Below, piece by piece: positions 10,516 through 21,932 of a stretch of DNA of 64,000 bases. The translations under genes were made by a program, and so were the position numbers. The stretch comes from Chloranthus sessilifolius (taxonomy: Eukaryota; Streptophyta; Magnoliopsida; Chloranthales; Chloranthaceae): contig CM037588.1 of NCBI GenBank assembly GCA_021018995.1, forward strand, positions 149,563,725 to 149,627,724, read 5' to 3'. Position 1 is the stretch's first letter; each line of letters begins with the position of its first letter. Below the pieces are notes generated by a model, which saw only the letters and a list, made by a program, of their open reading frames with translations, was not told where the DNA came from and ran no database searches.

Positions 10516-12112
10516 CTACCCCTTGATCGACTTTTGAGTGACGTACGTGATGTCGAATTCAGATAATAAAAGTTGCCATCGTGCAGTTCGTCCAGTGAGA
10601 GCTAACTTTTCAAATAGGTATTTCAATGGGTTCATTCGGGCCAAGAGAAAAACTGCCTGAGATAGCAAGTAGTGGCGGAGCCTTTGAGTAGCCCATACAA
10701 GAGTCAGGCATGCTTTCTCTAGATGAGAGTAGCGCGCTTCATAATCAGTAAACTTCTTGCTCAAATAGTAAATTGCCTGCTCTCTTCTTCCCGTTTCATT
10801 GTGCTGCCCTAAGACACACCCCATTGAAACTTTCGTCGTGGAGAGATACATCAAGAGTGGTCTCCCTGGCTCAGGTGGCACCAAAATAGGTGTGGTACCA
10901 AAATAGGTGTGGCATTTCAGTGATGGCTTTGATTTTGATTGGGTCAACCTTGATCCCCCTCCTGCTGATGATGAACCCTAGAAGTTTTCCTGACATAGCA
11001 CTAAATGCGCACTTCTGTGGATTCGGACGTAGTTGATACTTCCTCAGCCTTTCAAACAGCTTTTGAAGGTTTACCAGATGGTCGCTTCGCTATGGTGATT
11101 TGGCTATCATGTCGTCGACATACACTTCAATCTCTCGGTACATCATGTCATGAAATAGCGCAGTCATAGCTCTCTGGTACGTTACACCGGCATTCTTCAG
11201 CCTGAATGGCATGACTCGATAGCAAAAGGTTCCCCAAGGGGTAATGAACACTGTCTTCTCGTGATCAACCTCTGCCTTTTTTATCAGATTATATCCTAAG
11301 AATCCATCCATAAAAAAAAGCATCTCGTGCTTAACTGTGTTATCGACCAAGATGTCGATGTGTGGTAATGGGAAATCGTCCTTTGGGCTTGCTTTGTTCA
11401 AATTATAGAAATCGATACACATGCAAAACTTTCTGTCCTTCTTCAGCACAGGTACGATATTGGCTAGCCATTACGGGTATTTGGATACCATGAGAAATCC
11501 CGCGTCATACTGCTTGATGACCTCGTCTTTGACTTTCAACATCCACTCGGGTCGGGGACATCTCAGCTTTTGTTTGACTGGCTTCATATCAGGGTAGAGG
11601 GGCAACTCATGCTTGACCAAATCAGTATCCATACCAGGCATGTCCTCGTACGACCAGGCCAAAATGTCTTGATATGACCGAAGGAAGTCGATCATGCTTT
11701 TTCTTTCCTCAGGAGACAGTGACGTTCCAATTTTGGTTATCTTGGGAACCTCCTCAGTTCCTAGATTGGCGTCTTCGGTCTCTTCGGCAATGGGAGTAGG
11801 GCCATACTCAAAGTTGGCAAATCGGTCAAGGAGCTCATTGGGGAGCTCCTCGAAGGGGACATCCTCGTCCAGACTCATGATCCCTATCTCTTCTTGTATT
11901 TCTATAGGGAAGGGGTCGATTTCGCGTGGGACGGGCATTTTGATTAAGGCATCCTTTTGTGGGATATTTTCTGAAATTTTAAATGACAATATTTTTGGAC
12001 TTAGGATTTTTTCAATGTTTTTAGAATTTTGTGTTTTTTCATGTTTTTGAGATTTTGTATTTTTTCCATGTTTTTGAGATTTTTGTTTTCTTCGGAGACG
12101 GACCCTTGGCAA
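10516..12112 (-). pseudogene. Reverse transcriptase and first RNase H of element F
   Basis: The minus strand encodes LKHELPLYPDMKPVKQ-like palm entry (11471-12112), then FCMCIDFYNLNKASPKD and the active-site YVDDMI (11090-11449), then a shifted frame with thumb sequence (about 10930-11085), then RNase H-like sequence (10516-10947). The connection between thumb and RNase H seems to have lost roughly 50-60 residues: the frames meet at a short direct duplication around 10880-10915 (ACCAAAATAGGTGTGG twice). There is a stop near 11470 and several frameshifts, so it is inactive. Confidence 0.87.
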
Positions 12113-12781
12113 GGCGGGTTGCTATATACACAAGGTATTGTTTGCCAAGGGCTTCTTTCACTTTTTATAGGTTGTTTTTTTTTTAGGAAACGGGTGCCAA
12201 ATGTTAGGCCACTCCTTGCTTTCAAGGTTTGGGGCAAAGATGCCCAGTTGCGTACCTAAGGGGCCGCTTCTTTACCTATTGGGATGGAGGGTGTTGACTT
12301 ATATGGCTCTTTGGAGTCAGCCTCCATCATATTGATCCTCATTTCGTCTGAGATCATGTCCTCCAACGATAACTCGATTTGGTGGTGATTTACCACAGGG
12401 GGGTTTGTTCAGGTACCAACCGTCATTCCTTGAAAAGGGACAACGCGGCCAAATCTATCTCCAAGCTGGGAAGGGAGATCTGGGGGTTGGTGGGATGGAT
12501 TGGGGCTGTGGGTTTGTGTAGGGTCAAATGGGTTGCCCCGTTTCGATCGATCTTTACGACCACTGCGCTGATAAAGGAATCCCTGATGTGCGGCCTAGGG
12601 CGAGGTTTCTCTTCTATGTTGATTACTCGAGCTCTTGCAGCCGCGACGACCCTGACTTTCTCTTTGACCTCTCGGACCTCTTCTTCTTTGGGCTTGTATC
12701 CTAACTCGAATCGGACCTTCCACCCCTTGACGATAACTGGCTCTTTCTTCTTTGTAATCTGGGTCCCAGACCCATTCCTTT
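12113..12781 (-). pseudogene. Protease-RT linker of F with a G-patch-like motif
   Basis: Directly after the protease, across a stop at about 12782-12784, the minus strand reads WGY, stop, KGMGLGP. This fits the glycine pattern of a G-patch RNA-binding motif. A charged segment follows (12423-12794 in an adjoining frame, KEEEVREVKEKVRVVAAARA). The region links PR to RT and is not alignable by eye with anything else. Confidence 0.5.
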
Positions 12782-13945
12782 CTAATAACCCCACTTTTGG
12801 AGCATTTCCACTGCCGCTACCATACCGCCTCCTATTTTAGGTATGATGCCCTCAATGGGTTCTAGGAGTATGGTTGATACCTCATATTCGAAACTATGAA
12901 GGTCGATATCCTCAGCGGTGTGCGGTATATCTAACATATTGGGTCTTTCGATGTTATTGGCGGCCTTTTCTTTCTCACTGTGCCCCTCCTTGATGATTGT
13001 AACGATCTTATGCCCAGACACAAACTTGAGTTTCTGGTGTAAGGTGGAAGGTATATCTCCGACCTCGTGCAGCCATGGGCGCCCCAATAATAGATTAAAT
13101 GAGGATTTGATATCCATGACTTGAAACAAGATGGAAAAGGTCATTGGCCCTATGAACAGCTCAAGATCAACTTCTCCCATTATTTTTCTCCTGGTATTGT
13201 CAAACCCTCTAGCGCTAGTTTTGATGGGCCTTAACATGCACGGATCAACCCCGATCTTGGTGGCAATTCTTAACGAGCATATATTTAATGCAGACCCTTT
13301 ATCAATTAGTACCAAGGGGATTACCATGTTTCCAGAATCGACTGTTATATTTAAAGACTTCGAGTGGCTACCCCCTCCTTCCGACAAGTTAGCATCAGAA
13401 AATTAAATGGCATTCAGAGCCATCACTTGCCCAATTATCTGCCCGACTTCATCTAGGCTAACTTGGAGTGATACATGCACATTTTTTAATGCCCCCATTA
13501 ATGCTTGGAAATGGAGTGGGGATGTCATCAACAGATCCCATATAGTGACATGGGCAGGCATTCTTCTCAGTTGAGTCTCCAGTATATGTTCTCGACTCAT
13601 CTTCTCGAAGGGGTTCACAACACTGTCTTTCTTCCCCTTTGGTTGGGCATGTGGTGCTGCCGGCGCCTCTGGCTTCTTCAATATCCTTCCTGACCTGGTG
13701 ATAAAATCTACTGCCCCTTCTCTGTTGTCGCTGCCTGCATGGACATCTGTTTGTTCATAGCTTAGCGGGACCTGATGAGGATCATAGGTTGGTCCCGAGA
13801 GCTGGAAAGGTATGGCTGTCGGTTCTTGAGGTACTTGTACTGTCGGCTCAGGAGGTGTGGGCAATACTTGATTCACCTTGATGGTAGCGGGTTGGGTGGA
13901 AAGATTGGGCCAAATGGGGGTGGTGAAGCTTGAGGGTGGTGGCAT
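12782..13945 (-). pseudogene. Aspartic protease region of element F
   Basis: Two open stretches, 13945-13403 and 13387-12782, are separated by a stop. The first has the usual pre-protease segment (DFITRSGRILKKPE, then NPFEKMSREHILETQL). The second has the active-site triad as LIDKGSALNIC (Asp present, a Lys where Asn or Thr is common) and the flap/C-terminal LLGRPWLHEVGDIPSTLHQ. It would process the Gag-Pol polyprotein. Confidence 0.85.
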
Positions 13946-14214
13946 TGGAGGGAAGGAGGTAAAAGTAGGTCATTGATAGCTGGTGGGTGCTGACAGCAGA
14001 TGGGGGGTCTGATGGGCCATTAGGTAATTGACCGGAGTGGTGGAGTTTGTCGGTGGCTGAACAGGGGGTGATGGGGTGGGCGCAGGCCATTGATAACTGA
14101 TGGGTGCGGGTGTTGTATTGGGGGCCTGGTGGCTTAAAGGGTAATCGACGGGGGTTGTGGTGTATGGTGGTAGTTGAAATGGGGCAGGCATAGGCCATTG
14201 ATAATTGGCGGGTG
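13946..14214 (-). pseudogene. Pro-rich gag-protease linker of F, distal part
   Basis: Pro/Thr/Gln-rich repeats (TTTPVDYPLSHQAPN, NSTTPVNYLMAHQTP) encoded on the minus strand. This is the downstream side of the linker interrupted by solo LTR E1; the upstream side resumes at 16094 with the same repeat style. Confidence 0.7.
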
Positions 14215-14219
14215 CGGGT
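14215..14219. repeat. Left target duplication of solo LTR E1
   Basis: CGGGT, repeated at 16089-16093. Confidence 0.75.
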
Positions 14220-14596
14220 TGATGTGTCCTAAAATTTGTACTCGCAAGTGCACAAATCGTGATGTAGTCAGTGGGTGCAAAGTACGAGATCGTTCCCACG
14301 AGGATTGGTTAGAAAATATAAAAACAGAAATATCAATTAACTAAAAGAATTTCCACAGATCTTAAACAGTAACTAACAACCTAGAATTCTGGAAACTTTT
14401 GATAAAACAGATAAATACTAACGAAATCTAAGAGATTTAAATAATTAATGAAAGATAAGGATTGGGATGCTAAATCTTCCCATCGTAGGTTTATCATTTA
14501 CAAAATATTAATCTGTGAATTGAGATGTGAGATCTTTAACATATATCTCAAAAGAAGAACTGCCCTATACACACGTGAGTTCTAAAATATAGATCT

Positions 14597-14930
14597 GAGA
14601 TCACGGAGATGTATGATTAACATCCCATGAGTGTATGATTAACACTCACACCTCGGACAATATTTAGAACCCAATCTCTAGGGTAATTTCCAAAGTACGA
14701 TCTAAGATCAAGGAGATGTATGATTAACACCCCATGGGTGTATGATTAACACCCACACCTCAGATCATGATTGGAACTCACCACTGGGATAAAGTCATAC
14801 TATCAATCCGAGATCAAGGAGATGTATGATTAACACCCCATGAGTGTATGATTAACACTCACACCTCAGATGATGGTAAAACTTTACCCCGAGATGGGTG
14901 GTAATTAGGATAAAATCATTATTACAGATC
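14597..14930. repeat. Tandem repeat of about 112 bp in the E1 LTR
   Basis: Three units, each holding GAGATGTATGATTAACA, then GTGTATGATTAACAC and CACACCTC. The same repeat is at 58040-58390 in the E2 LTR. Confidence 0.85.
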
Positions 14931-15585
14931 TGAAATCACAGGGCATGATTAGCTCCTAGATCTCAGACTGAAATAATGATTTCACCATTTTCAATGAATA
15001 TTAGGGTCTTAAAAAGTATCTGACATCTCAATCACACAGATTTATATTAATATAAATGAATACCTCGGATGGGGTTCATTAGATCCCCATCCTTAATGAA
15101 ACTAGCCACACATAACTGAAATAAGTAATAAAATAAATGCAGAAGTTGAAAATTCCATTAAAATACCGTAAAGAATTATCCACAAAAATCCACGAAAGCT
15201 TTAATCCAAAGTACGTACAACTCCTTCTTGAAAGTGGATCTAAATCAGAAAACTAGGACTTATCTTCTTCTCAAAATGAATATTAAAAAGGTAGTTCAAG
15301 AAAATGGGACTCAATGCCCTTACACTTTGAAACGCAGAAAACTAAAAATAAAAGAATGCAGAAAAAAATGAAACTCTCTAAAAAAAATAGAACTCTCTCC
15401 AAAGAAGAATGCAGAAAAAAATAATCATAAATCTCCGAAGGACTCCCCGAATGAATATATCTCCAAGAATATCTTTTTCCTTAATTGCCAAAATAGAAGT
15501 TGCTTTTTCCTCCAAGATTTTATTCCATAAAAAGAGTACCGAGATTCTCGCGGCCAAACAAAATTCCGAACTCAAATTCAAATTT

Positions 15586-15701
15586 GGTCGATCGATCGAC
15601 TAAAGAGGGTCGATCGATCGACCATATCAGATTTTGTTTTAAAATTCCAAATCTTCCGGATTAGGTCGATCGATCGACCAAAAAGGGTCGATCAATCGAC
15701 C
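15586..15701. repeat. Palindrome array in the E1 LTR
   Basis: Four copies of GGTCGATCGATCGACC or a one-base variant at about 15586, 15608, 15664 and 15686. They form two pairs with 22-bp spacing inside each pair. Confidence 0.92.
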
Positions 15702-16088
15702 TCCCAGATTTTTGTGAACTCCCGCTACACTTTGTATTCAGACACTATCTCGGTATTTGGGCCATAACTTTCTATCTCGAAGTTGCATTGAGGCAATTCT
15801 TATGGCGTTGGAAAGCTGACGACGAGCTCTACAACTGTTGTGTTTTAACAAGTTTCTGAATCGGATGTCTTGAAGGGTCAAATTGAGCTCCAAGTCGGGA
15901 TAAGTTCCGCATGATCCAAGGTAGCACGAATTTGACGTTATATTCTAAACTTTTGGGTTATTTCATGCTCAACACATCTCCAGGCCTGTAAATCACTAAA
16001 ACTATATAAAACATGTTAAATGGATTTCATCGGATAGCTAAATATAGGTCTTTAGGAGTGAAATATCATCATATTTCACTGCACATCA

Positions 16089-16093
16089 CGGGT
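16089..16093. repeat. Right target duplication of solo LTR E1
   Basis: CGGGT, identical to 14215-14219. Confidence 0.75.
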
Positions 16094-19000
16094 GCAGGAT
16101 TGGGAGCCTGGGGGCTTATAGGGTAATTGATGGGGGTTGTGGTGTATGGTTGGTATGCATTGATATTTACATAATTGATGGTTGTGATGGATGGAAAGTA
16201 TGCCCAGAGATCTAAGGGTTCAATTTGTGGAGTCGGGTTGGGAAAATAATTAGACAATTTTTGGGGTTCAATTATCCCAACATTCCTTTCTTCATCATTC
16301 CTCGGCAATGGTGCCACATAATTCTCCCGATCACTGATGTAATCGAACGGATCGAATTCAAATTCCACCTCACTTTCTTCTATCATTCCGATGGTGGGTC
16401 TGAGACCTGCTCCTCCGATAGGATGTGGGGGTAACGGCACTTGATGGATATTTATGTGTTGATTTGCTTGGGTGGGTGCAAAGGGAATGATCTTTCCAGC
16501 ATCGATTAAGTCCTGGATTGCGTGCTTCAATGGGAACCAGCGATCAGTCGGGTGACCCGGACCCTGATGAAAATTGCAATGAGTATTAGGGTCAAAATTA
16601 TATGGAATCGAATTAGGAGGAGGTCGTGGTTGGAGAATAGTTATTAAACCCTTTTCAATTAATAATGATAAAAGTATACTCAGGGATTGCCCTAAGGGCG
16701 TAAAGACTCGATCATAATGGGCTCTCCTCTCCGGGGTCATTTGCATTCCCTGCCCATTCCCTGCTCTTTGTACTGGCCCTGTCCTGACGGGAGCTAGTTA
16801 CGTTGCTTGGAATTGGAACGGAGCTACATTATTATTGTTGGGCCGAGTGTTTGCAACATTTTGCACCTCTGCCCCTCTCCTCCTGTCGTTCTTCTGCTCA
16901 GTCAACCTCCTAACCCTGCTAGGTCCCCCTGAAGCATTCTTACTCAACTGCCCTTCCCTGATGGAATCCTCACAGCGGTTGGCATTCCTCACCAAATCAG
17001 TAAAACTGGACTGCTATTGATATACAAGAAAATTAGAAATCACTGACAGAGTATTCTTTGAAATCATCTCTATCTGCTCATCGTCCGATATTCTGTTCCT
17101 GACCTGAGCTACCAATGCTCTCCATCACCCCAAGTAGTCGCTGAAGGTCTCGTTCTGGTTTTCTTTAAACGGGCCAAGTCGGACTTACGCGACTTGATGT
17201 CTATATTATAGGCATACTGTTGTTGAAAGAGATGCGTCAAGTCCCTCCACATTTTCATCATAGACGGTTCTAAAGATGTGAACCATCTTAAAGCCGGCCC
17301 GATCAGACTCTTTTGAAAGACTTTTATTAACAGTCTTTCGTCTTCCTCGTATTGGCACATGTCCCCACAGTAGGACTTCAGGTGCCCAATAGGATTGTCA
17401 GTGCCATTATATTTGTCGAAGGCTGGTATTTTAAATTTGGGGGGTATGGGGACCTCAGCAAACAGACATAAGTCTGTGAAGTCCGTGGCGTGGATTTCAG
17501 CACCACCCATTTTCATCAGCTGCTTTTGTATTTTGTCTAACTGCTCTTTCAATTTGCTTCACTCTTTATCTGAATCGCTTTCTCGGCCATCAGTTGGACT
17601 TCACTCTAGGCCATCAGAGGGTGGGCAATTATGGGAGGAGGGTTGAGGCTGGTCAAAGCCCCAGCATAGGCCCCGCTATTCCTAATCTCGTCCTCTTCAT
17701 CTCTTTGGCATAGTGTGAGGGCGGAATTCTCCTGTTGTTGTTGCATGGGTTGGATGAGAATGACATGAGTGGGGGTTGTGTGAGCCCATTGGGGGTGAGG
17801 AAAGATTTGTTGGGTGATGGAAATTTGGTTTTGAGGTGGAGCCTGATAGGGCCATTGGGTATGGGGGAAGGTTTGGAGATGGCCTTGGGGTGTGGGGCCA
17901 TGGGAGAATTGGGTTTGGGGTATGGTATGGATTTGACCCGGCTGTGAAGGTTGGGTTAAATGTTGGGGGTATTGTGGAAAGTATGACTGTGGGGTTTGGA
18001 TTTGGGCCATGAACCCTTGGCCATTTTGGGCCATAGGCCATTGATAGGTTTGGGCCATGGACCCTTGGTAGGTTTGGGTCACGGACCCTTGGTGGGTGTG
18101 GGCCAGTGGGCCTGGGTAGGTATGGGCCAAGGGCCTTTAAGGGGTTTGACCCAATGGGCCTTGATGGGTCTGGGCCATGGGCCCTTGATGGTCTGGCATA
18201 ATGGGCCTTGATGGGTCTAGGCCATGGGCCCTTGGTGGGTCTGGCCGAGTGGGCCTTGATGGGTCTAGGCCATGGGCCCTTGGTGGGTTTGGCCCAATGG
18301 GCCTTATGGGTTTGGGCCATGGGCCCTGGGTAGGTTTGGGTGGTGGGGTATTGGGCCATGGGCCCCTGGGATATGTGAGAAAAGGGGGTTTGGGCCAATG
18401 GGCCTTGGGGTAAGTGGGTAATGGGGGTTTGGATGGTGTGGATTATGGGGGTTGATGGGGGTTGATGGGGGTCATGGGAGAGAAGCATGGAAGTTGGCTA
18501 AGGTATGGGATGGGTTTATGGATGTGGGGTGTTGATGATGGGAGGTGTTTTGGGAAGCCTTCCATAAGGAGTAGGCTTGGAACATCTCCTCCATCATAGT
18601 CATGGAAGGAGGAATGGATGTGGATGGTGGGTTTAAGGGATGATTGGGTATAGATGGGGTGGAGGTGACAGAAAAATTGGGCATGGCCCTGGTATAATCG
18701 GGCATGACCATGGTAGGTGGGGGGTATGGGGTGGATGAGGGGATGTATTAGGGATGTTTTGGGATGATGGGGGGCATGATGAGGAGGGATGAGAAAAGTT
18801 GGGCATGGCCCCAGAAAAAATGGGCATGACCCAGATGGATGAGGAATTTTGCGAGGGGGCAGATAGGGCGAAAGTGGTGTATGTGAATGTGGGTGGATCG
18901 GGTCTATAGGGGGATGATGGGAATTGAGGCATGGATGTGGATTGGAAAATTGGGTTTGGGTTTTGTGTGGATGGGAAATGGGTTGGATTTGGCATGGGCA

Positions 19001-19310
19001 TGGTTTGGGCAAAAGATGGAGAATGGGGGGTAGGACTTTGAATATTTTGGGGAGTATCGGTTGGGAAAATGGGGGTGCCAAATGGGCCGGTAACGGTAAA
19101 GGGGGGTTGGGTGAGGGGGATGGGGGGAAAATTTTCTCCCGAATGGGAGTAGGTTGGAGAATGTGGCTGGGATGCGTCGGGATCGGCGTAAGCCGGGTCC
19201 ACTACCCACGACATTCTACGGGAACGGGTTGGGTAAGGGTGCCTTGGATAAGGCCCAAAAATCCTCCTCCTTCTTCCCCTACGGGACGACGGAGGGCAAG
19301 ATGATGCCAT
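16094..19310 (-). pseudogene. gag of element F
   Basis: Structural capsid protein, broken into several frames on the minus strand. It starts at the ATG at 19310 with a basic N-terminus (SRRGRRRR near residue 9). A very long Pro/Gln-rich part (about 17600-19200) built from tandem repeats follows. The capsid core is at 17552-17109 (IPPKFKIPAFDKYNGTDNP, ALRWFTSLEP, DLTHLFQQQYAYN). The C-terminal part (16995-16798 and 16746-16094) has MTPERRAHYDRVFTPLGQSL and HCNFHQGPGHPTDRW, a Cys/His segment common at this place in Tat gag. Frameshifts are seen near 17150, 17600 and within the Pro-rich part. The start was chosen as the first ATG upstream of the basic segment. Confidence 0.85.
18000..18420 (-). 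repeat. Pro-rich minisatellite in gag of F
   Basis: Roughly 25-50 bp units built on GGGCCATGGGCCC, TTGGTGGGT and TTGGGCC, repeated about ten times. In the gag frame they encode QGPMAQT-type repeats. Slippage here may explain the frame changes. Confidence 0.8.
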
Positions 19311-19702
19311 TGTGCTGGCACCACAAACTATATATATATATTTTTGGGTTTTGATTATATATATTTTTGATTTTTTTTGAAAAAGTTTTGAAAAATAAAG
19401 GTTTCGAGGCCTTGAAATTTCCTTTTCGGGTGGCTCTCGTACCTTAATTCAAGACTCGCGGCGATGATTTCGATGCACTTCAGAAGAATCGAAGGAGAAC
19501 CTTCGATCTATTGAAGGCACAAAAATCGAGGTAAATAACTCGATCCCCCGGAATGAGCTAAAAAGAAGTTGCCCTCTTTTGACCGGCGGGGGCATATTGG
19601 GTGTCGAAGATGGCAGGGCCTAAACAAGGCACTAAGCACACTGATCGGGGGACTCGGGAGGTGAAGAAGGCCACAGATTCGTGCTGGTGGGCTAATAAAC
19701 AG

Positions 19703-19873
19703 GCTTGGCGCAACTAATATATGTGCCCAGGTTACAGGGGACCGATTTTACACTGGCGCAACTATTAGTTGCGCCAAGGTAAAACTTTGGATTTTAAAGC
19801 TGGCGCAACTATTAGTTGCGCCAGTTATAAATTCTAGTTTTTTACATTGGTGTAACTAATACTTGCGCCAGGC
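19703..19873. repeat. Internal palindrome array of element F
   Basis: Four copies of the same TGGCGCAACTA...TAGTTGCGCCA palindrome that is arrayed in the F LTRs, at about 19706, 19753, 19800 and 19847 (spacing about 47 bp). The two central copies are essentially perfect. The array lies about 400 bp upstream of the gag ATG. Confidence 0.9.
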
Positions 19874-20385
19874 AAAAACTGATCCTCCAGAATTGATGAC
19901 CGCAGTCACTAATGCCCGAAATGAGTCTATTTTTTTGGTTTTTGTGGACGCTAGGCTTCCGAGAACTAAGCAGTTTTTTGATGATCGATTCTCTCCTCAC
20001 CGCACCTAAAGGGTTTGAGTTCGGTATAACTCGCTAGCGCGCTTTCCAAGGGTTTTAAGCTTTTTAGAATGGGAACCCACCCGATATACCTCCGGCGCGA
20101 GGGCCTTCTCAGATACTAGGTGGGCTGAGACTTTTCTGGATCATCACCACTTGGGGCTGCCACCATACTAAGACCTGGGTGTTTGTATGTGTGCCTAAAC
20201 CCAACCCTTAGAAAATCTACCCCGTAAAAAAACAAATTGATTAAACTCCCTAAATTGGTTCAATTTTATTTTTTTTCAAAGCTTTTCTCTTTTTTTTTTT
20301 GAAAGTTTTCTTTAGTTCAAAGACTAGGGGTGATTATCCCGTGCCGCCACTATGGGGCCGGCGTCCACTGATGGAATATGAGTGC

Positions 20386-20600
20386 ATAAGTAGGCCCGCC
20401 AATTAGCTAAGACACTTTAAATGACGAAAACTTAAGGGAATTAAAAGACAATGCTCAAGTAGGTCCGCCAATCGGCTAAGGCACTAAAATGGCGAAAAAG
20501 CAAGGAATTTTAAAAGATAATGCGCATGTAGGCCCGCCAATCGGCTAAGGCTCATAAATAACGGAAAAGTAGGGGTAAGTAAAATGACTTAATCGGAGGG
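20386..20600. repeat. Three-unit tandem repeat, period about 70 bp
   Basis: Units begin with TAGGCCCGCCAAT-(T/C)-(A/G)GCTAAG near 20389, 20460 and 20529. Confidence 0.8.
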
Positions 20601-20703
20601 GTGAGTAAAAAAAACAGCCAAAATAAACTAAAAAAATAGTAATAACATGTTAGTAAAAATAAAAAATAACAAGGCCAAGTTCAAGGGGAAGCTCTACAAG
20701 CTT

Positions 20704-20721
20704 TCCCCAACAGAGTCGCCA
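20704..20721 (-). promoter_or_regulatory. Primer-binding site of element F
   Basis: The minus strand reads TGGCGACTCTGTTGGGGA, starting with the TGG that pairs with a tRNA CCA end, 12 nt inside the 5' LTR. From memory it resembles the arginine-tRNA primer site of Ogre/Tat elements; the tRNA identity is not certain. Confidence 0.7.
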
Positions 20722-21447
20722 TCTGTGGAACTGTGGGAATCGAGACGATCCCGTAGCGACGATGCGCTCTCTAACGAAAAATATAGAGTCGCCACCCGGA
20801 GCTTTCGGTGTCCCGGGATACCTAGTTCATTTTTATGAGCACCGAAGTGCTAAAAATATGACTCTGAATCCGATCCACACCAAAGGCTCTTGGGTAGGGG
20901 CTTCGGTTATCGATCGGAAAGGTATTAGGCACCCGATCAACCCGCTTAGCACGGCCTCTACTAATGGCCAAAAATAAAATGAAGTAAAAGAAAAGAAAAT
21001 AGCTTCCTCTTGCCCAAAAAGGCTTAGAATCCTATTTGTGCCCCTCCGTTCCTACCGAAAAGTCGGCGACGTAACAGCACAAATGGGAAGAGGGAGGGAA
21101 CTAGAAAGAGATAGGAGAAGAAAGGGGAGTGCTGGAGCCCTCGGGCCGTTGTAGCACCGTAGGAGAGCCTTGCGTTGGCTTGCTTTGATGATCTCTTGAA
21201 GGCTTTGTATGGGGGAAAAAAGGGGTTCTAACCACTGAGGCCGACTAGCTAGGAGATGGAGAAGAGAGGCTAGGAGATCACACACCTAACCTAAGGGTTT
21301 TTTATAAAATGTTAAGGGTGGGAAAAGGTTTTGGAATTCTAGTTTTTGTATGGGAGGGGTGCACCAAAGGGAGAAAGATCTTCTCACTTTAAGCTCTTTC
21401 TCTCTTAGGTAGAAATTCTCAACCCTTAAACCAAGGGAAAGGGGTCT

Positions 21448-21457
21448 CTATTTATAG
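21448..21457 (-). promoter_or_regulatory. TATA box in the F 5' LTR
   Basis: CTATAAATAG on the minus strand, 0.86 kb into the LTR and about 280 bp downstream of the palindrome array. It is the likely core promoter for the genomic RNA. A weaker TATAAAA lies near 22050. Confidence 0.65.
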
Positions 21458-21735
21458 GAAAAGAATAGGTTAGGAGGCTACTTAGATGCTAATTAGGGTT
21501 AGAAATTAGGTAATCTCTAATCTAAGGTTTCTTAGGATTTTAAGAGCTTAGAGATGTGGGGGAATGGTTTTAATGGTGTATGATAGGTTAGTATTTCAAA
21601 TTACTTAAGGGTTGCAAATAGGCATTAAAAGGGTGCAATAAAATTATCAAAACACACCCCAAGGATCAAGGTGGTCAATAAGTCAAACCCCAATCACAAT
21701 TTTCGGGGTAAAATCTAACAGTTATTGTTCATATG

Positions 21736-21932
21736 CCTGGCGCAAGTAAAACAGTAATGAACAGTAGCCTGGAAGTTGGCTTTGCGAGGGGTGGGGGGAC
21801 CCATTTATACCTGGAGCAACTATTAGTTTCACTAGGCCATTTCTGGGGGAAAAAGGCCTGGCGCAACTATTAGTTGCGCCAGGCAATTTCAGGGGGAAAA
21901 TGGCTTGGCGCAACTATTAGTTGCACTAGGCA
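21736..21932. repeat. Palindrome array in the F 5' LTR
   Basis: Three copies of the CTGGCGCAACTA-type palindrome (about 21810, 21866 and 21904) plus one half copy (21738). The copy at 21866 is perfect. Confidence 0.88.

Larger units (their letters stand above)
14220..16088 (-). mobile_element. E1: solo LTR nested in element F
   Basis: 1869 bp bounded by TGATGTG and CACATCA, flanked by the 5-bp duplication CGGGT, with F's linker coding sequence continuing on both sides. It matches the LTR at 57667-59300 along most of its length (for example the right-end block TGAAATATCATCATATTTCA). It lacks internal sequence, so it arose by LTR-LTR recombination. It contains a 3-fold repeat of about 112 bp (14597-14930) and four GGTCGATCGATCGACC-type palindromes (15586-15701). 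Confidence 0.88.
19311..20703 (-). other. 5' leader of element F
   Basis: About 1.4 kb between the primer-binding site and the gag ATG without a supported gene. It contains a palindrome array (19703-19873) and a 3-unit tandem repeat (20386-20600). Confidence 0.65.

Noticed and set aside
11694..13406. Plus-strand open frames over the F pol region
   Set aside because: They lie antisense to recognisable protease and RT sequence and have no domain of their own.
17735..19304. Plus-strand Gly/Trp/Met-rich frames
   Set aside because: Antisense shadows of the Pro-rich gag minisatellite.
20704..20733. tRNA gene
   Set aside because: Only an 18-nt primer-binding site; no cloverleaf.
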